In this document: positions 21,455-32,830 of the stretch, piece by piece
How positions within the stretch are numbered: position 1 is the stretch's first letter
Layout: each line of letters starts with the position of its first letter
NCBI GenBank assembly: GCA_960531495.1
Contig: OY482848.1
Span: 30,524,769 to 30,588,768, forward strand
Source: Zeus faber
Lineage: Eukaryota > Chordata > Actinopteri > Zeiformes > Zeidae
DNA length: 64,000 bases
Direction of reading: 5' to 3'
Program-made: the position numbers and the translations under genes
Notes under the pieces: model-generated
What the model saw: the letters and a program-made list of their open reading frames with translations, nothing else
What the model was told of the DNA's origin: nothing
The model's database searches: none

Positions 21455-22135
21455 ATTCAGGCCCTGGTCTTCTCTGCATCAGAGTACTGCGCACCTGTTT
21501 GGGGACAGAGTCCACATGCAAAGAGGGTGGATGTGGCAATAAACAATGCACTCCGAACTGTGACAGGCTGCCTAAAGTCGACGCCAGTCAGCTAGTTCCC
21601 TGTCCTAGCAGGGATTGCCCCTGCCGCCATCAGAAGGGAAGCCGCCACCTACGCTCTGGCAAGAAAGGCCAAGATGCATAAAGAGCACCTGCTGCACCAG
21701 ACAACAACCACGGTAGCACACCCAAGCAGACTGGTCTCATGTCAGCCCTACAACCTGGCGGCACAAAGGTTACTGCAAGTGGCTCCAGAGGGACAGTCAA
21801 GAAGGGCATGGCTCGCCTCGTCCTGGACAGTAGAGTGGGAGACTGCTGAGCCCACACGACTCCACCGCCACATCTGTGACCCAGGTGGAGGAGTCAAGGG
21901 TGAAGAACTGCCACGCCGACAATGGACAACACTAAACCGCCTGCAAACAGGTGTGGGTCGCTTCAAGCCCTCCATGAAAAAAGGGGGTCTCTCTGACAGT
22001 GCTGCCTGCGAATGTGGGGAACCTGAGCAAACAGCGGACCACATTATCAATGGATGCGACTACCACAGTCTACCGTCTGAAGCTGGCCTCTTCGAACTGG
22101 ACCTGGCGACGATGAAATGGCTATGCGATAGTTAA
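21455..22135 (+). mobile_element. Fragment of an I/Nimb-like LINE, C-terminal end of ORF2
   Basis: Plus-strand frames 21362-21595 and 21674-22135 follow the segment after the RT of I-group LINEs. The pieces are a SASEYCAPVWGQSPH motif, NNALRTVTGCLKSTPVSQLP, the IAPAAIRREAATYAL helix, WTTLNRLQTGVGRF, and a terminal zinc-knuckle-like motif CECGEPEQTADHIINGC. It ends in ATMKWL near the stop at 22133. One frame change lies near 21600-21670. Only the last 220 codons remain, a typical 5' truncation, and it interrupts ERV2 pol. Confidence 0.75.
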
Positions 22136-22780
22136 ATGGACATATGATGTAATACGAAAGAGGGAGCACGAGGAGACCCCGCACTCCCGAGGCACACACA
22201 TACAACCCACCCCCATGTGCAGGCACAAGACGCAGCCACAGGCACAGATCCCGGGCCAACCCTGCTCAGCGCAGGGCACCCAGATGTTTGCCCGCCTCCC
22301 CGCCTGCCGATGCCAGCAGGCTGCCAGATATATGGGCCCTCCACCACCGGGGGCACCCGCCGCAGAGCAGCCACGCAGCGAGAGCAAAGGCTGACAGCCG
22401 CCCCCCACACCCCAACCCACAACCATCACAACGGCAACCAGCCCCCCAGGGGCCCTGGAAGGCACCAGGTCGCAGCACACCAGAAACCACGAGGCGCAAG
22501 CTGCTAGGACTCAAGCCCAGTCGGCACGGTGCCCACCTGGCCAACCATGCCCCCACACCAACCCACCAGCGGCCCGCCTCTCCGGAAAACCCCAGTGTTA
22601 GATGTGTGCTGTTGGCAATTGCAGTTAAAATTGTGGGGTGTGGGGGTACGAGTTCTCCAAGCAAGTTGAACCCAAATCACTCATACCCCTCCTGCCCCAC
22701 AGACCCTGGTCTGGTGGAGTGATTTGTGTGCAAGTGTATGTGTTCTATGCTAATATGAGTGTGTAATATTAATCTATGCG
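22136..22780. other. C-rich non-coding segment, probable LINE 3' UTR
   Basis: GC-rich and C-biased on the plus strand up to about 22600, then less so. It follows directly after the stop of the I/Nimb-like ORF, so it is probably its 3' UTR. Long frames on both strands here reflect base bias only. Confidence 0.4.
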
Positions 22781-22999
22781 CATTCCTAATAGAAAACCAC
22801 AGCAGTGGTGTGGGTAAAAAATGATGGTAATCATGGCTCCGCCACAGGCCTTTTTGGGGGCCGTTTCATGTATTTCTCTAATAATTTTTTCTTGGCCGCT
22901 AGCTCTGTCCTGGGTCAGGATGAAAGAGGGCAGGGTTATGAGGGGTGTCTACCATAAAGGTGTGTTATTTTTCTTGTATTAGAACTGGTATGATGGGTT

Positions 23000-24361
23000 C
23001 ATCCTGTGGTTGTGATGAGATGATTGGTGACATCACTTCCCCTCTGGCTTCTCTGGGCACCCCTAGTATTGCCAATCTGGATGCAGGATCGCCCAAGGGT
23101 TTGTTAGACAGTCCCTTGTTAAGTAGCCTGTTTGCCCACATCCCCAACAGGCGTCATTCGTTTGGTAACCATCATGCAAATTTGGGTTGGATTGGGAGCA
23201 TTTGTATTGTGCTCCGGGGTGGGTCTTCCATCTTGTTGCATGGGGCGTCCTTGCATCATTGACCTTCCCCGTGGCATTGAGCATCCTCTCCCTTGCATGT
23301 GGCGATCATTTTCACCTGAGGGGTTGACATGCACATGAATGGGCGGGAGTGGTGCTGCTGTGGGGTTAGTCGGTGGTGCCGGCGTCGGCTGAGGGGTCTG
23401 TGTTTTGGGAGGAGCCTGGTGTACCACAAGAGCTTGGGGCGCTGACGCTTCAGGCTTCTGGGTTTGAATAGACTTGATCACAGGGGCTTGGGTTTCCATT
23501 TTGTCTTTTTTCAGTTTGCTCAGTTCTCCCAGCTGTAGTTGGATCAGTTTGTGGGCCAACTGTTTATTTAGCTCCTCTGCCTCTCATTTTTTCTTCCTGC
23601 AGTTTTCCACATAGTGGACAATGTGTTCTGAGAACATAGGCCAATCCATTTTCATCAGCCCCACGATGTTTTCCAGCCATTCTTGCACCTCCTGTGGCAT
23701 CACTTTTTTCACTATTAGCATGAACAGTCGTTGTGTGGTGTTGTTGGCAATCCAGGCGCTCCCTGTCTCATCATTAAACTTGAGTTGGAAGGCGTGTAGA
23801 AACTTTGATGGACAGTCATCAACCTTCAGAGTTTCTCCTTCTAGCTTGAACGGATTCATCTTCTCTTGGTAATGTTTTCTTTGCCTTGCCCATATTTGGT
23901 ACATACTCCTTCCATCTGTCCTTTAAGACTAGTCCACATAGTCCAGCAGGTCTTTGGAGCGGGCCATAGGGTCTCCCTCTGCTGCTCTTTTCTGATATTC
24001 CTGTCGCGCTTTAGTGTTTGGTGATGCTCTTTCTATGTCTATGCTGTCGGACCCTTCCTCATCCGAGTGTATGTTTTATCTGTCTGGCTCACTACTGTTC
24101 TACGTCTCTTCTTTCTCCTGTTCCTGTAATTTTTGTTTGGTCTTTCTGTCCCTCCCTTAGTGTTAAAAGTGTGTTAAACTCTGGGTAAAGTCTCCCTGTA
24201 GTTTGCCTGTCATTTCCCGCATGCTGTCCTCACTGTCATTGGTATTCTCCCTAATGCCTAATGGATACTGTCCCACTCTGAATGGGTTTTGATCATGCGG
24301 GTATGGTGATGGGTCGGTTGGATAAGGGGGAGCAGTGGGGTGGGACTTCAGGCCCTCTTCT
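23000..24361 (-). pseudogene. ERV2 gag: proline-rich, capsid and nucleocapsid remnants
   Basis: Minus-strand pieces in gag order. A proline-rich part lies at about 24361-24170, in the same frame as the matrix segment on the other side of the BEL insertion. A capsid-like segment lies at 23904-23584 (YQEKMNPFKLEGETL, VMPQEVQEWLENIVGL). A Pro/Gln/Thr-rich linker lies at 23559-23300. A CCHC zinc knuckle (CWGCGQTGYLTRDC, with Tyr where His is usual) lies at about 23150-23105. Several stops and frame changes make it non-functional. Confidence 0.65.
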
Positions 24362-24366
24362 GTCTC

Positions 24367-24751
24367 TTTTAAAGGAGTTCAGTCTAACACTGAACTACTG
24401 AGGTGCCTGAGACCGGGGAAGACTTGGCTTACGCGCTCGATGTTAAAAATGCTATGCTCACTTGATTGCCCTGTGCTAAACAAAACAAACGCATGTAGAC
24501 AATCTTGATCCGGAAATCCAAAGTGGTCCATTTATTCCCATACAGCACATTGTCCACAGCAGTTCCATCATCATAGCAACAAGGGGCCGCGCGCAAGCGG
24601 TCAAAAACCCTTTGCCCTTCCAGGTCAAACACCTGCCAACAACATGGTATTTCCTACCTATATACCTGAGGTCAATTTGCAGACATGCGCCACCCAATGT
24701 TACACAAAAGAAAATACAACATGAATTCAAAACAGCATTTTGGCTCTTACA
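24367..24751 (-). repeat. BEL 3' LTR
   Basis: The minus-strand start TGTAAGAGCC is at 24751. It is almost identical to 30055-30431, apart from a short extra segment (GGCCGCGC, near 24585) and single changes. The purine-rich run GGGGCCGGTG just outside 24752 on the minus strand is the likely polypurine tract. Confidence 0.9.
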
Positions 24752-24865
24752 CACCGGCCCCTAATTGATGATGGCCAGCAGACACAACAATTCGAACAAA
24801 TGAAAACAAAAAATGAACCAAAATGTTGCAGAATACCATGGGATAATCAGATGATACCTTCACAG

Positions 24866-25312
24866 TTATACCCCATAAACTAAACAAAGTTTGGTCACAG
24901 GTCTTTCAATGACATAAGATTTTGTCTGCAACTTCACAACATGTACCAGGCCCTGCTTATCAGAAAAAACTTCCAGTACTCTGGCGAGTGTGCAAGAACC
25001 ACAAGGAGCCGAAGCGTCCATGATGACAACGATATCTCCAGCCTTCAAACTCCTCTTCTTGTCATTCCACCTTTGCCTCTCTTGAAGTAAAGGCAGGTAC
25101 TCCCTCACCCATCTCTTCCAAAACAAGTCTGAGAGGTATTGCACCTGTCTCCACCTCCTTCTCACCTCTTGGTCATCAGGACTTAAGGAAGTATCCAGGG
25201 CAGTATTAGGCCAGACTTCTTCCTGCTTCCCACCATCTACTGGTCTGTAGAAAGTCTGCAACCGTAAACCCCCTCGATGCGTCATCAGCCGGATTGTCTT
25301 TGGAGCAGACAT
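24866..25312 (-). pseudogene. BEL pol: C-terminal domain (DUF5641-type)
   Basis: A 148-codon frame. From about residue 50 it follows the C-terminal domain of BEL/Pao polyproteins: RRWRQVQYLSDLFWKRWVRE, LPLLQERQRW, KAGDIVVIMDASAP, a LARVLEVF strand and an ERPVTKLCL ending. The first 40 residues belong to the RNase H-integrase linker. No zinc-binding head or DDE core lies between linker and domain, which shows a deletion of the integrase centre. Confidence 0.8.
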
Positions 25313-25670
25313 GCCTCCATTGCCAGGGTTCTGATGCCTCTCGGATGGTTGAGATTCTATTAGCCACGAATGTGTGAAACCGTCTATCCTCGTTCTTGAT
25401 GTACTTTAGAACTCCAGTACTGTCTGTCCAAAAGACAGAATCTTCCAACCTGAAATTGAGTTCCACCTTTATCATTGAGTCTACCCGTACAGCAAGGACT
25501 GCTGCTGTCAACTCCAGTCGTGGAATAGTTATAGCCTTCAGTGGCGTCACTCTAGCCTTGCCGAGCAGACAGGCGACTTGGATGTGACGTTGCTGGCTCA
25601 ACATCCTCAAGTATGTGACAGTGATGTAGCTGGGCCTGGGCAACCTCTCCGAAGTCCACTGGCTTGACAC
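25206..25670 (-). pseudogene. BEL pol: RNase H domain
   Basis: Frame 25670-25206 includes KAITIPRLELTAAVLAVRV (helix with catalytic Glu), VFWTDSTGVLKYIKNE (catalytic Asp) and CSKDNPADDASRG (last catalytic Asp). It belongs with the RT frame upstream but is shifted near 25560-25620, and the reading changes again near 25235 where the linker to the C-terminal domain starts. Confidence 0.8.
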
Positions 25671-26739
25671 ATCTGGTTATCTCGAATGCATTGAGCTGGT
25701 CCAGGTCTTCCAACCATGCTTTCCACTGGATTAAGATGTCAGGTGGCAAGGCGTCATCCCATGCACATCCTCTTCTGCATAGTTCCTGCTGCATCATCTT
25801 CGCAGGCAGTGTCACTGGTGCCAGGAAGCCTAGGGGGTCATACACTGAGCAGATGGTTGACAGCATACCACGTCTGGTAAGTGCCTGTTGCCTCACCTCG
25901 ATCTTAAATTTGAAAGAGTCGGTTTCTAGGCACCACAGTAGACCCAAAGCTCTCTCTACTGGCAGCTTGTCTCGATCCAGATCCAATTCCTTTAACTCCT
26001 TAGCCCTTTGCTCTGTTGGGATGGCCTGTAAGACAGAGCGGCTGTTGCTAGTCCACTTCTCCAAGACAAAACCTCCCTTCTGGCACAGTGCAGTTAGGTC
26101 TTGGATCATCTGGATAGCATCCCCTTCGGTGGCTGAGCTCTTCAAAGAATCATTCACATAAAAGTTTTTCTTGACAGCTTGACATACACTGGCAGCAAAC
26201 TCAGACTGATGATGTTCAGCGCCTTTTCTCAGCGCGTAGCTTGCACAGCTTGGAGAGGACACAGCACCAAACAGGTGAACAGTCATCCTGTGCTCCACCA
26301 GGTCCTTAGTGACGTCTCCATTTGGCCACCAGAGAAAACGGAGGAAGTCCCGGTCTTCTTCTGCAACCTTTACCTGGTGAAACATGGCTTGTATATCGCC
26401 CATGAATGCTACAGGTTCCTCTCTGAAGCGAAACAGGACTCCAAGCAGTGAGCTGGTAAGGTTAGGGCCCTGAAGCAGTTCCTTATTCAATGATGCTCCT
26501 TGAAAGGTGGCTCCACAATCAAACACGACACAAAGGGTTCCTTTCCTTGGGTGATGGACCGCATGGTGGGGGATGTACCACACTCTGCCAGGTTCGCCTT
26601 GAAGCTTCTGCTGGGGCACAGGCTCTGCGTAGTTGTTAGCGATATGGCTATTCACATACTGTGTGTACTCCTGGTGCAAGTTGTCACTACTCAAGAACCT
26701 TCTTCTTAAGCCCTGCATCCTTTGCTTCACCACAGCCAA
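25552..26739 (-). pseudogene. BEL pol: reverse transcriptase with altered active site
   Basis: A 395-codon frame. It shows the BEL-type RT: IPHHAVHHPRKGTLCVVFDC, VAFMGDIQAMFHQVKV (first catalytic Asp), FLRFLWWPNGDVTKDLVEHR, then FYVNDSLKS where the family has YVDD. The first Asp of the pair is thus Asn (codon at 26152-26154, minus strand). Downstream the KWTSNSRSVL and LGFLAPVTLPAKMMQQELC segments are normal. The enzyme would copy element RNA into DNA, but with this change it should be inactive. Confidence 0.85.
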
Positions 26740-27039
26740 GTTTTTGGGCAGAGCAACACCCTTTTTCTTGAAGGGTAACTTTAAACAGTACCTTCCATCT
26801 TACAGCACTGCTGAATGCTCCATGATCTCCATGAATTTGATGTCGTCTCGAGACATTTCCTTTTCCTCTGTAGCCTTCTCACTGAAATCATGGTTGTATT
26901 GACTAACAAGCATGTCTTCGAGCCTTTTCAGAGAGATGCGGTTCACTGTGGCGGAGGATTATGATGCATCACTGTTTCCACTCGGTGGGCCATTAACCAC
27001 CCATCCCAGCACTGTCCTAATAGCGTACGGGCCATTCTG

Positions 27040-27830
27040 TCAGCTATTGATGACCTCCCAGGGTTCTAGTACCTCGGGTGCGTTAGTTCCAATTAACAGG
27101 TCAACATCTGCCTTCACGCTTGAGATGCACACCTTTGAGAGATAAGGCCACTTAGCCAGATCCTCAGACCTTATCATATTATCCACAGTGACTGGCATTT
27201 CTTTCTGTGTGAATACCTCAGGTATGGTATAAAATGTATTACCGTCCAGATCAGACACCTCCAGACCCGACAAAGCGTATGCTGAGACAACCTTTTCTTG
27301 CCCCATTGTGCGCAATAGGAAACTTGTTCCCTGGCCTGTGATGTTCAACTTCTGCATCAGGCGTTCAGAGCAGAATGTGGCTGAACTTCCAGGATCTAGA
27401 AAGGCAAACGTTGAAATTACATGGCTTCCCTTTGCAGACTTCACCTTGACAGGAAGGATGGATAGCACACACTGGTCCTTACCAGCCCCTATATGTCCAC
27501 ATGTTTCAGGAGAGGACTGTTGCTGGCCAGGTGAGGCTCTTAACTGTTCCTGAGTCAGTGGTCTTTTAATGTGCAGCACAGTATGGTGAGATTGTCCACA
27601 GATTTTACATGCCAAGCGACTCTCACAGTGCCTGCTTATGTGGCCAACATGTAGACATGCAAAACAAACTCCCTCAGGAAGAGGATCTTCTCCTTGTGCT
27701 CTTTGGCTGTAAACTGCTTGCACTCCTCCACAAGGTGGCGACGATCACAACAAAAGCACTTAGCTTCCTCAGTGTGCTCTGTCCCCAACGGTTGCTCCTT
27801 TACGTCCTCAGACAGATCCTTGAAAGTCAC
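27040..27830 (-). pseudogene. BEL gag end and aspartic protease (DUF1758-type)
   Basis: Frame 27830-27636 has a CCHC-like knuckle (CFCCDRRHLVEECKQF). Frame 27723-27040 has a second Cys-rich segment (CFACLHVGHISRHCESRLAC), then the protease with active-site FLDPGSSATFCSE (usual LDxGS), LNITGQGTSFLLRTMG and VDLLIGTNAPEVL, the IG-x-N motif of this family. It releases the polyprotein parts. One frame change separates the two knuckles. Confidence 0.8.
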
Positions 27831-27853
27831 AGCAGTAGCAACAATGTTAGCCT

Positions 27854-29696
27854 TTACATGGCGCTTGGGCTGTGAATTAAATCTTGATGGAGGCCTTGGT
27901 GCAGAGGCGGTAGGTGGATCCTGTATGTCGCCAAACGGAGGATCCGAAAGGATTTTGACACGGCGTTCGATAGCTGGACTAAGTCAGTGATGTGGGCTCG
28001 GTCATGAGACCTTTCCATGATGTCATGAGCTGTAGTTCTCCATTGCTCTCTCATCTTAAATGGCAGCTTGGAGACAATGGTCCTCATATTGACAGGCATG
28101 TCCAGTCCCTGCACGTAATGAAGCTCCCCCATTACATTGCAACAGCCACGTAAAAACAAGGAGTAGTCTTGCAGTGCGTTCACATCCTCAGCCTTAACTG
28201 CTTGCCAGGCCAAGGCCTTGTTCATTTAAGCTATGGCGACCTTGTAGGGGTTGCCAAAGTGTTCCTGCAGAAGACCATTTGCCACTTTGTAGCCATGGTC
28301 AGGCGCCATATGCTGACAGCTACGCACCAACTCTTGTGGCTGTCCTCTGGTGAACTGCTCCAGATAATAAAGACAGTCTGCACTTTCCGCTTTGCTTTCC
28401 ACACCTTGTTCAAAGGCTTTAATGAACGGTCTGAACTGGAGAGGGTCCCCATCGAACACAGGGATCTCTCTTGATGGCAGAGATGATGTATGGTGTTGGC
28501 GAACCAGGGCAGCGGTGATGTCATTTTGCCTTTGCATAATGGCCAGTAGATCTGGGGAATGAGTTCCATTGGCTGGCTGGTCTGTGAAAGGCCTTTGTTG
28601 TTTGGTTGTCAACTGCTGCCTATAGTCAGCTGATTCCAATGTTCCTTGCTGTAGCTCACGTGGATTGTACTGATGTTTAGAGGCATCCATACACCACAGC
28701 TCAGTTTGCCCTTTGATCACATCTGGTGACAGCGGGTTGTTAGGTGGTAACGGTCCTTTGGCGGAGACATATTGTGTAAGCTTTGATAGTCCAGGTTGAA
28801 ATTCCTTTGTTTTAGGATTTAAGACACTTATTGATTGCATTTTTCCTTTTTCCTTTTCCACATAGGAATTCATGCCATTTGAGGGTGTTGCTGAACAACT
28901 TTTCCGCTCGTAGGCCTGTAGCACAAACAACTTAGCAGCAGATGCAGCCAACACTACATCTACTTCAAGCTGCTCCCTTCTCCTCCTTAGTTGCTGTTCC
29001 TGCTCCTCCAGCGCATGTCTTTCCTACAAAGCTGCAGCTCTAGCGACAAGTGCAGCTCTCTCGGCCTCAGCCTTTATCCTGGCTGAAGAAGTGCTGGATC
29101 TCCCACTGCTAACACTTTTATGTGACCGTTTGCTATCAATATTGGACACACTGTCGTTTTGATTGACACCATCCCCACCCTCGCCATTTTCATGCACAGC
29201 TTCAAAACCCACATTTGCTTTACCATGACCATTTTCATTGAAACCAACAAACATTTCAGTTGACACAGTTGACAAAGCACCATTACCATTTTCAGCTTCA
29301 CCACCTTGCAACAAAAACCTTGGTTTCAGAAATATCATCATTGTTAGCTATCATCAATGCTTTAAACGAAATTTCATGTTTTTCTCCTTCATCAACAGGC
29401 AATAAACTCAACAAAGACTCATGAATACGTTTTGCATCGTTACACGTTTGTATCAGTTCCTTCAGAGCAATTTGTAACTGTGGTTTGTGATTTTTTAATC
29501 CTTGCATCGATTTTCTAATGATGCTTGCATTGTTCAACTTGAACTTTCTGTCCACTTGCAACGTAATTAGTTTATCAACAAGCCCTTCTGCACGTTTAGA
29601 ATGTTTGTGATCAACAGCTCTAACCACACTGCTGGTTTTACCAGCGGCTTGCATTGCAGTCTGTTCAATCGCGGGGGTATTCTCCATGATAAACAA
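27854..29696 (-). pseudogene. BEL gag-like region (DUF1759-type), frameshifted
   Basis: Frame 29696-29298 is the probable true start (MENTPAIEQTAMQ), with a helical N-terminus. Frame 29341-29024 is Asn/Gly/Ser-rich and ends in an Arg/Ala-rich helix; a TAG stop follows at the expected coiled-coil. Frame 28954-28226 continues to LPSREIPVFDGDPLQFRPFI and the LEQFTRGQPQELVRSC segment of the DUF1759 domain. Frame 28225-27854 finishes it (LPFKMREQWRTTAHDIMERS). At least two frame changes and one stop break the gene. Confidence 0.75.
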
Positions 29697-30054
29697 CTGA
29701 TCAAACGATTCGCTGTTTTAGGAACGCAAAGTTCGCAAGTCACGCAAAGTTCGCAAAGTCTCCAAAATCAGTCTGCCGGCGTTTAACACATGTGCTTTTT
29801 ATACCCGGGTATGTGCGCACGCAACTTAACTGGCCATTGAAGATTGTAGCGCTACAGATCCCTCCTTCGTTGTGCGCCTTGCAGTTGTCGGATGGTCCCT
29901 TGTACTCCTTGTCACCAGAAGGTCCACGTAATATTCACACAATAATCCACAAGAAAACAAACGGCTCTTTGGCTCCTCCTAATTCCACGCCTGCGTGCCG
30001 AAGACTCCGTCGTTTGTAAACTAAAGATCGAACTGAAGCAAGGTTTTTGACTAA

Positions 30055-30431
30055 TTTTAAAGGAGTTCGGTCTAACACTGAACTACTGAGGTGCCTGAGA
30101 CCGGGGAAGACCTGGCTGATGCGCTCGATGTTAAAAATGCTATGCTCACTTGATTGCCCTGTGCTAAACAAAACATGTATGTAGACAATCTTGATGCGGA
30201 AATCCAAAGTGGTCCATTTTTTCCCATACAGCACATTGTCCACAGCAGTTCCATCATCATAGCAACAAGGGCACAAGCGGTCAAAAACCCTTTGCCCTTC
30301 CGGGTCAAACACCTGCCAACAACATGGTATTTCCTACCTATATACCTGAGGTCAATTTGCAGACATGCGCCACCCATTGTTACACAAACAAAATTACAAC
30401 ATGAATTTAAAACAGCATTTTGGCTCTTACA
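30055..30431 (-). repeat. BEL 5' LTR
   Basis: 377 bp, minus-strand start TGTAAGAGCC at 30431, followed directly by target duplication GTCTC at 30432-30436. The lower edge TTTTAAAGGAGTTC is shared with 24367-24380, while the sequences outside differ. Confidence 0.9.
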
Positions 30432-30436
30432 GTCTC

Positions 30437-30760
30437 TTTCCCTTTTTCTTTGTCTCCTTTCCCTGGCTCCTCACTGTCCTCTATGGTTATTTTACATATT
30501 GCTCTAACTGTTTGTAGGTGAATGCTTCCCTCTTGTCTGAAGCAGCCCAGCACTTCCCTTTCTTTAGCTCTTTTCCCTGTCCACTTTTACCTGCATGTCT
30601 TTGGCTTTGTGGTGTTTTATGTTAGCCTCCATCTTGTTACAACACACCATGTTAAAAGTGCCCTCTTTAGGCCACTGTGGGTTTCTATTATGCAATTTTT
30701 TCATGCAGTTTTGAATTCATTTTTTGGGATCCAGATGGGGCGTAATTTTTAGCTCTACTT
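30437..30760 (-). pseudogene. ERV2 gag: matrix-like start
   Basis: At about 30705-30640 the minus strand reads WPKEGTFNMV, matching the W-P-x-x-G-T-F-N motif of gamma-type matrix proteins. A Lys/Glu-rich stretch then runs up to the BEL target site. The frame at the GTCTC site agrees with the proline-rich gag frame on the far side of BEL (24361 downward). Confidence 0.55.
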
Positions 30761-30866
30761 GGGATCCCTTTTCCTTGCCGTCTGCTGACCCCCTTTTACT
30801 CATTCCTTGACTGGCCCCCACATAGCCTTGTCATGCACTGCTTGCTAGAGACCTGGGTATTTCCAG

Positions 30867-31160
30867 TTACTCATCCAGTTCCCTTGTTCTAATTAGTACA
30901 ATTATTTTTCCTGCAGTGACTCCGGGTCTAGATGTATTCTCTCCAGTGGGGTTATATTCTAACCTTACTGACCCATCTCCTTTGGGGTGTCTGACTATGT
31001 GTGCCCACTTGCCTTTTTCCCACCTGACTCGCCTGGGGCTGAAGGTGATGCGCAGCCCTGGATTTAGAGTCTGCCTTTCATGGCCCTCTATAGCAAATCC
31101 CTCTTGGTACCCTGAATATTGGGTATAATGGGATGGTGGCTTCTGTGGATCATTGCACAA
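30867..31160 (-). CDS. ORF of unknown function in the ERV2 leader
   Basis: A 97-codon frame (MCNDPQKPPSHYTQYSGYQE start) between the 5' LTR and the matrix-like segment. It is basic and Gly/Arg-rich, without signal peptide, membrane segment or known motif. It could be an upstream leader or glyco-gag-like extension, displaced envelope sequence or chance. Given the surrounding decay it is probably not expressed. Confidence 0.25.
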   Translation of the reverse strand: MCNDPQKPPSHYTQYSGYQEGFAIEGHERQTLNPGLRITFSPRRVRWEKGKWAHIVRHPKGDGSVRLEYNPTGENTSRPGVTAGKIIVLIRTRELDE

Positions 31161-32128
31161 TTGTTGTAGTTCTTGTGCTCCAACCAGTTACGCAATGCTT
31201 GCTCCCAGGGATTGTTTGGCAAATCCCCTTTCACTTGGGTTAAATTAACAATTTGGTAATCATTCCAGCCAAAATTGTGTGCATATACCCCGCCTTTCTG
31301 GGTTTCCCTTCCCGCTATAGTGTTCTAGTGTAATGACTTTGTCTTCGCTAATGTGTTCATCGTCCATTAACTGTCGTTATCTTTCAATTTGTAAGGCATA
31401 CAGCCACCATGATTTAGGAATTTTCTAGTGTTTGCAGACTTATTTAATGATACTTTCCCCAACTATCTATGATAGGACGATGCCTACAACCCCCCTTTCT
31501 CCCTCAGTAGCCAGTGCAGACCTGCGATCCACAGCATAAACAATGTTAATCCAAATAATGTCAGAAACCCTTTCACCCCTATGTCGGTTGCTCTATTTAT
31601 CTTTCTGTGTTCTTTCTGACACTCCACCCTTTGACTACACAAATACATTTTTCCCTCTCAACACCGTATACGCGACTAGCGTATTACGGACCGGACGTTT
31701 TGTTTTTTCCCTATGGTTGTTCTGTGCATTCAGCAATGGTAAGTGTAAGCCAAACCATTCCCCTAGCATACACAAGACAAGACCACAAACCAATGGATTA
31801 TGGCCACATTCAACAGGGGATCATTCATACTTTCCACACCATGGTTTTCTCATAACACATAATCACATAGACCATTCGCACCAGCCTCTGTTTTAGTTCC
31901 TCTTTCTGATTTAAGTTTCTAAACAAGGTTTCTTAAAACAAGGTCATTAATTTAGGTTCGATGGATAACACACTTTTCCGATATCTGTAATCTGGGTGGA
32001 GTCCTGAACTCAGACCCAAACTGAATTTGCAGAAGAGAAAAAAGGCTCTGCTAGAATTAAAATTTGTTGGCCAGTTGTGTTTCTGAGGTGCAGCCTGGTC
32101 CTCCACAGGTTTTGAGTCTTTCCTGACC
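31161..32128. other. ERV2 5' leader, otherwise unrecognised
   Basis: Nearly 1 kb lies between the LTR and the leader ORF, without recognisable coding sense. The primer-binding site next to 32129 could not be assigned to a tRNA by eye. Confidence 0.35.
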
Positions 32129-32830
32129 TGTGCCAGGAAAAGTCTGAATCTCTGCACAACACTTATCACAACACTTAACACAATATCTATTCTGGTCTCA
32201 AAAACTTGGAGGAAAAACGCAGGAATCTTACAGAGTCTGATGCATAGAGGTTTATTGTTTATCTGAGAGTCAAGTACAGCAATAAACAATGAGTTGGCTC
32301 CAGAAGAAGTTGGCCCACTGAAGAACTATACTGTTGGTCCATCCTTATACGTATACCCAAGATTTTCCCTCCTTCTGGTACATGCCCTGCCCCTTTCAGT
32401 TCAGGGAACCAATCACAGCCCTTTGGGGTGTACACACAAGGAACCAATCACAGTCTTTGGGATACACCTATTCTTCTGGGAATCCTTCAAGGTTTCTGAA
32501 ATACTGATGTCTTATCTGGGCATGTTCTGCAGAGTAATGAGTTCTTCTGACCTTCACTTTACACCTGTATTTTTTGGATTTCCAAGTGTATATATTTTTT
32601 GTTTGTTTAATACACACAACTTGAATATTATTCATGGACTTATGGTCTAATATTACATTTAATTAGTTTTTTTGTCATATGGGGGTAAATAATTGAATTG
32701 ATTTATGGCTCACTATAACATGTGAGCAGGTTACTTTATCATTTGGGGTTAAATAATTAACTGGACTTATGGCTTAATACAACATGTAAGCAGGTTACTT
32801 ATCATGTGGGGCTTATAATTAACCACAACA
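32129..32830 (-). repeat. ERV2 5' LTR
   Basis: It starts TGTGCCAGGAAAAGTCTG and ends CCACAACA, matching 16557-17222 over most of its length with indels. Small tandem duplications (ACAACACTTA) near 32156-32180 are specific to this copy. Confidence 0.85.

Larger units (their letters stand above)
24367..30431 (-). mobile_element. BEL/Pao LTR retrotransposon inserted in ERV2 gag
   Basis: LTRs at 24367-24751 and 30055-30431 differ at few positions. The outer flanks are GTCTC on both sides (24362-24366 and 30432-30436), a 5-bp target duplication. Minus-strand coding order is gag-like region, zinc knuckle, aspartic protease, RT, RNase H, then the BEL-type C-terminal domain. At 6,065 bp the element is shorter than a complete BEL because the integrase core is missing. 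Frameshifts and stops separate most domains. Near-identical LTRs against broken coding sequence suggest that it moved with help from a relative. Confidence 0.9.
16557..32830 (-). mobile_element. ERV2: gamma-type endogenous retrovirus carrying nested insertions
   Basis: LTRs at 16557-17222 and 32129-32830 enclose minus-strand retroviral pieces in normal order. These are a leader, a gag matrix segment (about 30760-30437), the rest of gag with a CCHC knuckle (24361-23000) and the integrase C-terminus (21453-21055). Beside the 3' LTR the minus strand has a purine tract ATTGGGGGGAAA (17223-17234), the polypurine tract. Three later insertions swell it to 16.3 kb: BEL/Pao 24367-30431, an I/Nimb-like LINE piece about 21455-22135, and a REL-endonuclease LINE piece about 17640-19140. 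No envelope could be recognised. A clean target duplication was not found, although the host LINE continues on both sides. Confidence 0.8.

Noticed and set aside
22121..22722. Several overlapping frames above 95 codons on both strands
   Set aside because: C-biased sequence with few stops; residues are low complexity and the region is best read as a LINE 3' UTR.
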